A stretch of 64,000 bases of DNA from Saussurea involucrata (taxonomy: Eukaryota > Streptophyta > Magnoliopsida > Asterales > Asteraceae). Positions 22,401-33,667 of this stretch are shown here, piece after piece. Below the pieces are notes generated by a model. It ran no database searches. It worked only from the letters and a program-made list of their open reading frames with translations, and was not told where the DNA came from. Where the stretch lies: positions 31,593,696 through 31,657,695 of the forward strand of contig CM066312.1 in the NCBI GenBank assembly GCA_033807775.1, in the 5' to 3' direction. Made by a program: the position numbers and the translations under genes. The stretch's first letter is position 1, and the number at the start of each line of letters is the position of its first letter.

Positions 22401-24450
22401 GGGCCTTACACCAGAAGATCTGAAGAAGACCCTCGAACAAGTTCAGGAGCAAACTACAAGGGAAACTCTGGCCATGAAACCCTCTGACTACATGACCAGA
22501 GCTCAGCTCAAAGAACTCGGCCAAGGGGTAATCAACCAGGTCAAAGACTTCAGAAAAAGCGTCGGCAAAATGCGCTTCAACACAGAGGCAGATATCCATA
22601 CCCTACTTGGCCTCTGTGACGACCTCTGCGCAAAAATGATCGCTGTAGGTACCACACCGCCCAAAAAGCCAGAATCGTCTTGCAGAGCAGAAGGCACTAA
22701 AGATAAGGGTCATGATGACTCTGATGATGACTCTGATGATTCATCTGATAGTCCTGAGGGGGAGAAACCAAGGGAGAAAGCTGCAAGCAAAGGTCTACCA
22801 TAACCACCAATATCAGCAGAACCGCTAAACCAAGTTCCCCCAACTCAAACCCAAGGAGGAAACCAACAGACCACAGAGGTAACAACCACCTCTGTGGAAA
22901 TACCCTTTGAAGAAACCCCAATTCAAACCCAAATACCCGAAACAACTACAGATCAACAACAGAAGACCATAGAGGCAACAACCACCTCTGTGGAAACAAC
23001 TCCTGTATTCGGAAAAGATGTGCCAACCCGTGAAGTATTCCAAATCCTAACATCCTCCGAAGAAGATCAACCATCCCAATCACCAAAACCCAAATCATCA
23101 GAAGAACTCCCCTCTCCAACACCAAAAGAAACCAAGATACCATCTCCCACACCCAAAACCAGAACCAAAACCATTGCTCACAAAAGAAAACATTTGAGCA
23201 AAACCACAGAAGCCTCACCTACAAAACCCACATCACCAACCAAGCCCTCAGAAGCACAAGTGACAAAACCAACAGAGGCATCCCCCACAAAACCTACAGA
23301 AGTACCTCCGTCAAAGCCCTCGGAACCCAAAAGGACAAAACCCACAGAGGCAACCCCATCTCTATAAGAAGATCTACAGCCGAAGGCAAAAGACAAAGGC
23401 AAAGGGATAATGACAGAGGAACCCAAAAAGATGAACCCAAAGCATCAGCCAGCAGAAAAATTGATGAAGAGCTCTTTTGATGCATATGTGACACCAAAGC
23501 CAGAACAAGAAGACTGGGCTTTCGGTGTTACCCCTCTGTCAAACATACCAATTATAGATCCGAAGGCAAAAGTCACAGAGGATCGAGTGGCCCAAATCCA
23601 GAAACAAATGGATGCTCTGCGCAGGACCATGCCTCCACCCGGTGCACCTCCACAACAGATGGAAGAGGTGGTATAAAGATATCTGTACAACATAAGTGCC
23701 AGAGATCTTCTGCCACCAACCATTCAAGATCCCAACTTCCATGCTGACCTCGAAAATACCTTCACAAGAACAATACCCAAGCCAAAATGGCAAGTCTTCT
23801 CAGAGTCCAAAATCGACAAGGTCATATACTGTAAGATTTCTCAAACCAGAACCACTCCTAAGGTTTCCGAAAACATCTATAAGGTCAAAAGGGAGGACAG
23901 AACCGTGACCCAATTCTCAGATGTTGATCTGAGAAATCTAAGTCCCTACGACCTACCCGACCTTCTCAACTGGACGAAAGAGAACTTCACAACAGATGCA
24001 CATCGAAGGGCATACAGGGTGATAAGGAAAGCCATGCGTGAGAAACTTCTGCTATACAGCCTTGTCGACTTCCAATTAGGACGAGATCTTGGAGTAAGAA
24101 ACCTAAATCTCCATCCACCAGAAAATGACTGCCCATCCTCTGCCATACCAAACTCAATCATTACATCTCTAAGAGTTGGGTTGGTCTATCAAGATCCTGC
24201 TGGGAAGTCAAGACTATTCGTAGAGATGGGCTGTCAGAAGTATGCAACAAATACTTTGACAGAGTTCAGAGCAAGCCTCGTGGAGCGTAGAGGAATGGAG
24301 CTCATGAATCAAGCTCTCGTAGATAGACTGATAGAGGTCATCGACCAAGTAATCAACTTCATAACCCTCTGCATCAGTTTCTATCAAGAGCTTAGAGAAT
24401 TAGGATTCAACAACAGAAGTTTCAACGACTTCAAAGACGCCAACGTCTGA
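19467..24450 (+). pseudogene. Third ORF of element C: putative plant transposon protein type (broken)
   Basis: The ATG at 19467 follows the internal TATA box and opens MASTSNAPVNS; D's third ORF opens MASSRYPIPT. An N-terminal globular domain (about 19600-20285) contains LWNTLFSILNRCLTGKVGSP, which aligns with IWNFFFAHVIHCLSRKTSGH of D. A Lys/Pro/Ser/Thr-rich middle follows with strong nuclear-localisation-like clusters (KKKKKAHRKRK about 20685; KKRRSKKKSRK about 20860) and TEASPTKP repeats (about 23200-23360). The C-terminal domain is at 23905-24450. Stops (19659, 20283, about 23365) and frameshifts (near 20550, 21270, 23690) break it; intact length would be about 1,650 codons. Function unknown; a nuclear, possibly DNA-associated role is inference. 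Confidence 0.75.
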
Positions 24451-24636
24451 TATCCTCTACCAACCTCTGCAAATCTTTCCTTTCATAATGTAATCAAATG
24501 TAAGTACCTCTGGCATAATTCTGTATGAAAGAAAATTAAAATCTTTTGAGGTATTTTATTTCACCTCTTGTTATGTACTTAGCCTAGAAAACCTTGCACT
24601 TTTCAATTTTTTATTTTTTAATACTTAGGGGGAGAT
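24451..24636 (+). other. 3' untranslated part and polypurine tract of element C
   Basis: AGGGGGAGATT at 24626-24636 directly precedes the 3' LTR and is the plus-strand primer. The bases before it are AT-rich with no ORF. Confidence 0.85.
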
Positions 24637-25429
24637 TGTTAGCTCCAAACTTTCTGTTTATAGAAGTATTGAAAAATAGGCTAAGTATAGAAGTCTTCGA
24701 CAGAGGCTCTGCCGAGTCACCGAAAAGACCAAAGCATAGAAGTCTTCGACAGAGGCTCTGCCGAGTCACCGAGAAGACCAAAGCATAGAAGGCTTCGACA
24801 GAGGCTCTGCCGAGTAACCGAGAAGACCGAAGTAAAGAATCGCAAGAAGACACTTCAATGCGGGCAAGGCCACAGAGCCTCTGTCACACTTGACAGAGCC
24901 TCTGTGGTATAAAAGACTAGAGCTCTATACTAAGGACAATCGTGCTTCTCACGATTTCTGCTGTACGAAGATCCTGAATATCATTCGTACAAGGCGTGAC
25001 CTGACAACTCCACGTGTCAAACTCTAATGGGTCCTAGCCTTAGTAGAAGCCGGTGCATTTAATTAACGTTGTACCTGCAACAGTACCTGAATAGTGTCTT
25101 TGTACCTTCAGTCCTTGTTGTCCAGAACTTGTCCCCTTTAGAAGTAGTATAAATAGAAGACTCATGTTGAGTTTTTCTATCAAGCTTTGCACGATACACA
25201 CACCGTTAGAGCAGATTTCTTGTATAACTTTCGGTGTTCTTGGTGCTTTATTTATATCAATATACAGTGGGTTATTGAGATAATCATCTAAGTTATTTCC
25301 ACTTTATATATTTGATATTGTGTGTCTTCTACCTTATTATATCTTTTAGTTCGTTAAAAGGCTTCCGCATTATATCTTGTTTGAACTATTAGATAGAATC
25401 ATCATTGTTAAGCAAAACAGGAACCAACA
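24637..25429 (+). repeat. 3' LTR of element C
   Basis: 793 bp, same length as the 5' LTR and about 97.6 percent identical by my hand count. Followed by the GTTGT target duplication (25430-25434). Confidence 0.95.
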
Positions 25430-25434
25430 GTTGT

Positions 25435-25563
25435 TTTAATCTTTCATGTTCATGCAAATGGATCCTTGGTGGGTGTTGAAGTGTTTTAATGTTGTTCAAA
25501 ATTTTAAGCTTCCGTTGCAAAATGTTTTGATTTTTGAAATCGATTTTTGAACAAAACCCAACA
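25435..25563 (+). repeat. 5' LTR of element B, second part
   Basis: Continues the LTR after element C; matches 32091-32222 and ends AAACCCAACA. Confidence 0.93.
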
Positions 25564-25565
25564 AG

Positions 25566-25578
25566 TGGTATCAGAGCC
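25566..25578 (+). other. Primer-binding site of element B
   Basis: TGGTATCAGAGCC, two bases after the LTR; exact match to the usual initiator tRNA-Met sequence. Confidence 0.9.
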
Positions 25579-27205
25579 ACTTTTGCATGCATGTTAAGAT
25601 TTCTTGTTTATATGAAAAACTTGGTTTTTGGAAGCCATGGGTGATTTTTCATCTTGCATGAAGTAGTTCATGCATGGCATCTTTGGCATCTTTAAGTTTA
25701 TATTTGTTATTTTATGTGACCAAAATTTACATGCATTTTTGGTCATAAAAGTTGCCTTAGAACAAAGTGTTTGTTTATTTTTGGTTGTATGTAAATGATG
25801 TGTATAAACAAACCAATGACCCCTTGTGATGATGGTTGTGTTGTTTATTCAAATGGTTGTAGTATTTATTTATTCATAAAATATGTAATAGTAAATAGGC
25901 ATTCTTTCATTTTGTTAATCTTTGTATATGATAGATTAATTTTAGATTAGTTTATTTATATAAAAAATGTAACAAGTTTGAATAATGAAGACCATTTGGA
26001 GACTTTCAAGGAGCAAACACACACCATGGAGTTCCTAGAAGATTTTGCATGCAATGGTTGTTTTGGCAAGTGGGAGCTTGAAGACATCATTTGGAGTTTT
26101 GGTCTTTAGTCCCTTAGGAATGGACTTGACATTCTTGTTTGGTTCACAAGAATTGTCACTAGATTTTTTGGCTTGGTTTATACACTTTTGCATAATGTTG
26201 ATGATGTTTATGTTGATATTATTATGTGTGGTTGAAATAGGATTTTGCATGCTAGATAATAATTTAAACATAAAAGTAAATCTTTTTTTGGAGTTTGTTT
26301 TTCAAAATAACATTTTCATGTAAAATGATAAATTGAAGTTTTAAAATAAAAGGAGTTTTATTCTAAAAACTCTTAAAAAAATTGAAGTGATAAAATGAGT
26401 TAAAATTGTGATTTTAAAACTCATCCAAACTCCATATCTAAATAATAAAAGGTTGTTTTATTAAAAAGACTAAAATTGGTTCTAATGCGCTCAAACTCAA
26501 ACTTTAATATAGGATATTGGTTTAAAGTTGACCGCAACGTAATAGTCAATAAAATGGAGATTTTATTTTGAACAAAAAGAACCAATATAAGAAAATATGA
26601 TTTTAAATAATAAGTACCATGTGATATTGGATGCATGCAATATACATGATACAATATGTTGTTTTATAAAGCTAGAATTATAATACATCTAAAATCCCTT
26701 TTATGAACGCATGTCTATGCCGTCCTTTTGAAAGCACTCGCACGTCACTTGTATGATCCTTGTGGGACAAAGGTCACCTAACTACTTGGATCGTCTTTTG
26801 ATGGCCGAGGTCGTTTCGCGATTTCTAGTGGGATAAAGGTCACCTAACCACTAGTTATGCGTTGATTCCACATGTTGTTCAAGTTGGATGACTTGATCGG
26901 GAGTCTTTTGTGATAAAGGTCACCTAAGCATTAGAAACCCGAGGCATAGATGGGATCAAACATGCCAATTAACAAACGTTGTTAAGGATCCCATATTGCT
27001 AGGAATTACATTTGGATATAATTGGTGAACGTCACCTACCTTGTTGAATTAAATAGATGGGATAAAGGCCACCTAACCATTTATTTGTTTTGCAACGTTG
27101 GATCCTAGACTTTATATTATTAATGTTTTAAGTACATGAAGGGTATTAATAAATAAAGTTTTTTAAAAATCTAAAATACTATATTAACTTTGTTAAATTT
27201 TGTAG
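25579..27205 (+). other. Long 5' leader of element B with GGTCACCTAAC repeats
   Basis: AT-rich, no convincing ORF. From about 26755 to 27090 a unit like GGGATAAAGGTCACCTAACC recurs five times, roughly every 65-115 bases, each followed by an A/T-rich or CTAG-like word. Purpose unknown; leader structure, packaging or translation control are possible. Confidence 0.6.
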
Positions 27206-27892
27206 ATGGCCCAAAATGCAAACACTACGATTGACACATCCCTAAGAGCCTTTCTTAACGCAGAAAAGTTAACCACTCAGAACTTCCTGATTTGGTTTCA
27301 CAAATTGAGACACGTTCTCAGAAGTGAACACAAATCATACCTACTTAACGTACCTCTTCCTCAAGAACCTCCTCTTACCTCCACAGAAGCTCACAAAGCT
27401 TGGTTGAAACATAATGATGATTCAATCAACATATCACGTCTTATGCTTGAAACCATGGTTCCATCCTTACTAGAAAGAATGGAAACTTTTCCACTAAAGG
27501 CATTTGACATGGTAAACCGATTACGGGAATATTTCCAAATGTATATGGTCCATGAACGCTTCGATACTATTGGGGTACTTCACAGGACAAAAATGGAGGA
27601 AGGCCAAGATGTAAGATCTTATATTCACACAATGAGGATGCACCTTGACTATTTAGATAGACTTGGCTATCCTTATTCCAATGGGAGAGCCGTAGATGTG
27701 ATCCTCAAATCTCTGACCAAAGCATTTGATGTTTTTGTCGAGAATCTGAATATAGACCTCGAGAAGATTTCAATCCCAGAATTGCATACGATGCTAGAAA
27801 CTGCTGAAAGGAATATTCCCATGGTAACAGTTACATGTGATAGATGTGGCAACATTGGTCATAGAAGAGGAGATTGTCCTTCTGAGAAATAA
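27206..27892 (+). CDS. Copia gag of element B (228 residues, intact)
   Basis: A UBN2-type gag: residues 1-100 hold LRAFLNAEKLTTQNFLIWFH and later MVNRLREYFQMYMVHERFDT. The protein ends in one CCHC knuckle, CDRCGNIGHRRGDC, residues about 211-224. The frame is clean although everything downstream is ruined. It is shorter than a full copia gag, since the end is followed at once by degenerate sequence. It would bind element RNA and form particles; a lone intact gag suggests selection on gag or a short time since mobilisation by another element's pol. Host function is not indicated. Confidence 0.8.
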   Translation: MAQNANTTIDTSLRAFLNAEKLTTQNFLIWFHKLRHVLRSEHKSYLLNVPLPQEPPLTSTEAHKAWLKHNDDSINISRLMLETMVPSLLERMETFPLKAFDMVNRLREYFQMYMVHERFDTIGVLHRTKMEEGQDVRSYIHTMRMHLDYLDRLGYPYSNGRAVDVILKSLTKAFDVFVENLNIDLEKISIPELHTMLETAERNIPMVTVTCDRCGNIGHRRGDCPSEK

Positions 27893-30570
27893 ATGTTTTC
27901 TAACGAAAGAAAGTCCTTCAGGTATCTATATTTTAGATAGAACTCTTACCTTTCTATCTTACACTTGTGTATTTGATACTAAGTGTAGAACTCACTTTTG
28001 TAATATGTTACAGATGATCAAGAAAGGTAAGTGACTTAATGACAAGCAAAATGGTGATCCATATAAGCAAGGAAGCAAGATTGCGTACCAAGCTTATAGG
28101 AGATTTTATTATAAACCATATGGCTTGTATTGTTAAACACGTTTGTTTCGGACAATATTTGAATTTAGTTTGACTAAATTATTGTTTTTCAGTCACATGT
28201 TTATTGATTGAATGAAATTCACTTAACCGTTTTGGAAACGATTATATTCATATTCGAAAATGAATTATTCCATTTCGAGAACTAGTCCTCTTAATTGAAT
28301 AATAAAGTGAATCTCAAAAGCTTTCTAAACCATAGTTCTATATAAACACCATAAGACTCAAATGTGATTTGAATCAAATCTACACATGAAATAGTCAACT
28401 TAATCAAGTAACATTAAACGCATATCTCAAACTTCAAAAGTGTGGTATTTTGAAGGAAAATAAGAATGTTTTCATTTCATATATGCGATCTTGATAAGTT
28501 TAATATAACTCTTTTCTCTAGTTATAGAAAAGGAGAAAAAGGTTTTGTTAGAATTGATACATGTTGATGATAGATAAAATAATATCTTCACTGGCGATTT
28601 CAAACGTTGAAGTTATGTTTATGAAACATAAAGCATGTAGCATTTGATATGATTCAAAGTTGTTTCAAAGTGAAGTTAAAGAAAACAACTCAAAAGGATC
28701 ATTAAAGTCTTTCCTGATATAGGAGGATAGTAACTAAACCAATAACTCTTGGATCATCTTAGAAATTGTGTATATCCGAAAGGATGAACCGAACCTTATT
28801 AAATATGGTTCGCTCTATGATGAGTAGAACTACTATTCCTATATAAATTCGGAATTTCTGCCCTAGTCACTATAAACCATACTTTTCGACACCAACCAAA
28901 GGGTAGATAAGACACCTTATAAGATTTCGTATGAAAGTTTTTTCATCCTTACTCTTAGTTGAAGGTGTGGGTTTATGAAGATCATGTAAGACAATAAGCT
29001 TCAAGTAAACTCGACATAAAATCTACCAAATGCATATATTGTACAATATACTATAAATTGTTTAAGATAACGATTCTACAATCCCATAAACAATAAAATT
29101 GTTTATTGTTCCAAAGCCAAGTTCTTAGAAAGCAAGTTTTTAATGGGCAAGGCAAATGGGAGATTTAAGGAACTTGAAGGGAATCAAGAACCTTATAACC
29201 TAATGCACTTATTGGTTGGCACTAGTTATCAAACAAAGGTTGTTGAAACTAATAAATTTGATTGATCAGAAACTTAGTAAAAACACCAAGTGTTCGCAAA
29301 TCTACTGGAATCATTCAGAAATCCGAGAAATATCGATTTCACATGACTAATGAAGAATGATGCATGATAGGTTTCTAGTAAACCCATCAACTACTAAAGT
29401 GCTATGTCAGATTCTGAATCTGATGAGTGGCTTAGAGTCATGAACACTGAGATACAATCCATTCATGGATCAGCACAAGTATCACAAAGCTGGAATCTTC
29501 ATTTTGACAGGAAAATTAAAAGTTTTAATTTTCACCAAAATAAAAGATGACTCATGCATTTACTAAGAGGCTAGTGGGAGCGCAGTAAAATTCCTAATGT
29601 TGTAAGTACAAGACATACTAGTATTTGGAAATTAACTTTCTGACTAAGCAAAACATCATGTTTTGGCTCGGACAGTACTTCCTTAATAAAAGACTTAGAT
29701 AAGGCAAATTTTGTTCTTGAAATAGAGATCTTTAAAGTTGGATCAAGACGACTTATAGGTTTAAGTCAAAGTGCATATGTTGACATCATCTTGAAAGGTT
29801 CAAGATGCAAGGCTCTAAAGGTAGTTTCTTGCAAGTATGATATGACATCATTTTGAACATGTCTCATGTTCTAGCACAAAGGCTGAGCTAGATAAAATGA
29901 TTGGTATTCCATATGCTTCGGCAATTGGATCTATCATATATGCCATGACATGCACTAGATCGAGTGTATCATAATGCTTTAGAGCATTAGAAGAAGATAC
30001 CAACGAAATACGAGGAAAGGTCATCGGATGACTATAAAGAACAACTTAAGGTATTTACGAAAAACCAAGGAAGTGTTCCTTAACTGAGGGTTGGAAGAAA
30101 ATCATAGTAAAATGTTACACTGATGATAGCTTCTATAAAGATCGAGAAAGTTCTCGACCATAAAAGGGGAATGTCTTCATTATGAATGAAGAAGTAGTTC
30201 GTTTGAAAAGGTTCGAAGCGAAAGTAAAATTGCATAATACTCTACAAAATAAGAATACACTGCTGCTTTAGAAGCTGCAAAAGAAAGATGCTTGGATGAA
30301 AGAGTTCAATTAAAAGCTAGGTAGATGCCTCCCATTCAGGATCATCTAGAAATCTTTTGTGAGAATGTGGGTGCCAGCTAAAGGACCCGATGTCACATCA
30401 GAGTACCAAGCATCTACTCCAAACATTTAACTATATTCGGAATAAAGTTAAAAATGGAGATGTTAGTATTCACAAAGTTCACACAAATCAAATTTTGGTG
30501 GACCCATTCACGAAGCTCTTTTCATAAGCCAAGCTTGAAGTGTCATGCTTGAGCTATAGGACTTCGTTAT
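27893..30570 (+). pseudogene. Degenerate copia pol of element B
   Basis: No ORF over 100 codons remains. Readable scraps in order: an integrase-like KTPYKISYES-type stretch near 28910; EWLRVMNTEIQSIHG near 29432, the start of copia RT; a YLRKTKEVFL stretch near 30050 from the RT C-terminal part; and an RNase H end with LVDPFTKLFS near 30495-30525. Order is right for copia but frameshifts, stops and deletions are everywhere, and the protease and YVDD regions are not recognisable. Damage much exceeds that of the LTRs, so pol was probably already dead when B inserted. Confidence 0.65.
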
Positions 30571-31373
30571 TCTAGTGAAGGGATTTGATTTGAATTTAGT
30601 ATTTGGATATTGGAACAGTTAAGTAACAAGTATAGTATTTAGTTAGATATATAGGATATGATCTTTTTCATACTCGCTGTGTTCTATATTAGCATGTTTT
30701 AAATCCTTGAATAAATTAGTTATTCTAAATGTCCATAGTCGATCATAGTTGTGGGAGCAACTATGAAGTAAGACTAATATGAATTGGATTGGTTGACTTT
30801 TAAGAGTAAAAGTAGCAAACTGTTGCAACCAAGTTCATAGGTACTTGCTGAGGAACAAGTACTGGACATGACCCATTTCAAGATCACTTCATGGATCGTC
30901 GTCATGAGTGACACCTGAATAAAGGTATTTATCTTTGTATCCTTTGACCTGAGATGCATATTTGGGACTCAAGTGTAGGGAGTGTTATGCTTTGATATGG
31001 TTAACCGTTGTTCGTGAAAAAGACAGCTATAAAGGCCATTATTGGGCATGGCATGAGCTGCATGAGAGGCGTACGTAGTCAAGATGGGATTTGTTTCTCT
31101 AAATATATTAAGAGTGAGACATCTAAGGCGCCTTACCAAAAGTTGAACAATAGATGAGAATGATAGTGATCCATGTCTCATGTTCAACATGATGTCCAAA
31201 CAAAGGGATAACTGATAACACACCTTATACATCAATTGAAGCTATGAGCTTGTGGGAATTGGATGTTGTTGAATGGCATTTACAGTCATATATTGCGGGG
31301 GGCATTGAGATGTTGCTAGACGTCCACCACTATCTATATCATTCTATAATACAATCTTGAGCAAGTGGGAGAT
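30571..31373 (+). other. 3' region and polypurine tract of element B
   Basis: No gene seen. The tract AGCAAGTGGGAGATT at 31359-31373 directly precedes the 3' LTR. Confidence 0.75.
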
Positions 31374-32222
31374 TGTTGGTTCCATATGCTCAAGAATGAT
31401 TATAAAATAATATTACCGGTAATATATGATCCTATAGGGTCACACCATATAGCAAGTAGACACCAAAATTGATATTTATAGGAATTTGATTCTTGATAAA
31501 TATTAATTATTTCTTGAAAATATAAATGAATATGATTCATAATATTATAGATGCAAATAATAAATTTTAGTACATATGATGGACTCATATGAAACTAAAA
31601 TAGAAAGGAGGGATTTAAAGGAGAAAGTTTAAAATAGTTAAAATGTGATTTTAACCATTTTAAAATAGAAGGGTTAATAGTATAAAATTGCATGGCCTTC
31701 TTTTATTTCATTGGCCATGTTGGGTGGCAATATGCACACCATTGGACCCTTTTGTGGTCCAATAGAAAATGAAGAGCTTGTATTGTGTTTTGACAAAAAG
31801 AGAGAAGACTTGGATTTTGAAATAGACTTGCAAAATGACTCTCCTCTCTCCCTCTCTTGACTTCGGCCGAAAACCACCATTTTTGGTGGGTTTTTGCTTC
31901 TTCTCATTTCAAGTCTATTGTAGAGTTGAACTAGAAGCTCTCTTTTGCATCTTTATTCAAGAAGGTACTAGCATACATTTGGTGTTGGAGCTTGTTGATG
32001 GACTACTCTAGAGGAGCTCTTGCTTGAGTTCTTGCCATCTCCATCTTCTCCAACTAGAAGACTTTGTATTTTCTAAAAACCCTCTATGGTTGTTTTAATC
32101 TTTCATGTTCATGCAAATGGATCCTTGGTGGGTGTTGAAGAGTTTTAATGTTGTTCAAAAATTTAAGCTTCCGTTGCAAAATGTTTTGATTTTTGAAATC
32201 GATTTTTGAACAAAACCCAACA
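31374..32222 (+). repeat. 3' LTR of element B
   Basis: 849 bp, TGTTGGTTCC to AAACCCAACA, with the palindrome ATATTACCGGTAATAT at 31410-31425. Followed by target duplication ATAAC (32223-32227). Confidence 0.93.
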
Positions 32223-32227
32223 ATAAC

Positions 32228-33090
32228 AAGGTACTGGAATGATGAGAACAGGGGTGTCCGGACAAAATCCATTTGAGACAAAAGTTTCCGGACAAACAAG
32301 AGTGTCCGGACAAGGGTATCCGGACAACCAGGGTTACGGGACATAATGTAGGTGTCTGGACAAGGCACTCAATCCGGACAAATGCGGTTTCCGGATACGA
32401 TATGAGTTTCCGGATAGTTGAACTTACCGGAAACCGGACAACTAGGGTTACCGGACGTTGATGGTTTCCGGATAAATCATCTTAAGCATGGTGGTTTCCG
32501 GACATGTGGAATGTGTCCGGACGATATCTGGATGGATCAATTGTACCCGAATACACCCACAAACAAGTTCCCAAGCATCATAGCAGCGTCTATGTGAGTG
32601 TGTAAGCATACAAGAGGGTTTAATCCGGCCTAAAACACCCTGAGATTGGTCGAACAATGTTCGACGTGAAATGAGGGTTCGAAAACCCTGTGTCGACGAA
32701 ATCGGTGGTTGATTCGAGTGATTAAACGCAAGAAACTCGGCTACTAGTGATCGAAATGGTTAAATGAAGAACATACCTGATTTTGGAACAAAAATCGAGT
32801 GAGAATCGTCGAGTGTGTGAGTGTCCGAGTGATAGAGAAAGCGAGTGGGGTTTAAGGGTTTTCGTGGAATCCGGATAAATGAACAGTGGGGAGTCCGGAT
32901 TTCTTATATATGGGACAAGTTTCCGGGTGGGTCATCCGGATACCCATCCGGTCCGGATAGGTGTCCGGTCCGGACACCTATCCGGATAGGGGTATCCGGA
33001 AACCTGTCCGGAAACTCTGTGTTTTTCAGAAAAAATGCCCCTTTTCTTCTAGATTTGACAAAAAATAGCATTTTGAAGGAACCTTCTTTC
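32228..33090 (-). repeat. LTR of element E (partial; 5' end approximate)
   Basis: Lies between the last polypurine tract of E and the B insertion. Two TCCGGA-rich arrays (32255-32530 and 32878-33020) flank a TATA box (TATATAAG, minus, about 32912-32905) and a donor-like CAG|GTATGT (exon end 32777). The exact LTR start is unclear, near 33090, and the far end continues through 9614-9682 and is then lost to element A. Confidence 0.65.
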
Positions 33091-33400
33091 ACTCCCCCTC
33101 AAACTGAGCATGGGGATTTCTCTGCTCCCCCTCGGATTGTGCAATTTTGTGCACTGGAGTGACTGACAAAAAAAAAAACCATTGATACTGTTAAAGAAAG
33201 AATGGTGTGTCGTTCCCCCTCAAATGATGAACATAAAGTTATATGCTCCCCCTCAGAATGTGCACGGAGTGTGATGTGAAGTGCACACGGGAATGTCGAC
33301 ACACAAAAAAAAACTTTTCGGCAGTTAAAAAAAATTATGTGTGACACTCCCCCTCAACGATAGAATGAACTTACCTGATACCTGTGTGTGCTCCCCCTGA
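33091..33400 (-). other. Six repeated polypurine tracts of element E
   Basis: AGGGGGAG on the minus strand recurs at about 33091, 33125, 33213, 33245, 33346 and 33391, each followed by TG- or A-rich words. Multiple polypurine tracts before the 3' LTR are a reported Sirevirus feature. The rest of 33401-33667 has no ORF. Confidence 0.75.
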
Positions 33401-33667
33401 ACACATAAACACTTGTGAAAGCACAGATATATAGCGAAATAAACTAGACAACAGTAATAAACAAAGGAAACACACGTGGAAAGAAAGTAAACAAGCGAAA
33501 TCTACCTAATAAATATAGAGACTCATCCTAACTACGTGACTGATATAAGTAGAATACAGATGCAAGAAAGTGTATGCTCAATCATTCGGAGTGTGAACAA
33601 CAGATGATGAGTAGACAGTTTCTCGTAGATGTATGGAACTTGTATTGGGCACACAATCAGATCAAAT

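Larger units (their letters stand above)
10427..25429 (+). mobile_element. Sirevirus-like copia element C (15,003 bp)
   Basis: Two 793-bp LTRs, GTTGT target duplications (10422-10426, 25430-25434), primer-binding site, gag, pol in copia order (protease, integrase, RT, RNase H), a large third ORF and a polypurine tract. The long gag, post-pol ORF and length fit the Sirevirus/Maximus lineage. I counted about 19 LTR differences by eye. Several stops and frameshifts disable every ORF. The hexamer CAGAGG/CCTCTG is scattered throughout. Confidence 0.95.
9688..32222 (+). mobile_element. Copia element B, interrupted by element C
   Basis: LTRs start TGTTGGTTCC and end AAACCCAACA. The 5' LTR is split (9688-10426 and 25435-25563) by element C; the 3' LTR is 31374-32222. 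Without C the element is about 7.5 kb. A gag ORF is intact, while pol survives only as scattered broken fragments, so B is non-autonomous. LTR divergence looks like about 2 percent. Confidence 0.92.

Noticed and set aside
26045..26323. 92-codon ORF in the leader of element B
   Set aside because: Low-complexity hydrophobic translation of AT-rich DNA; no homology recognised.
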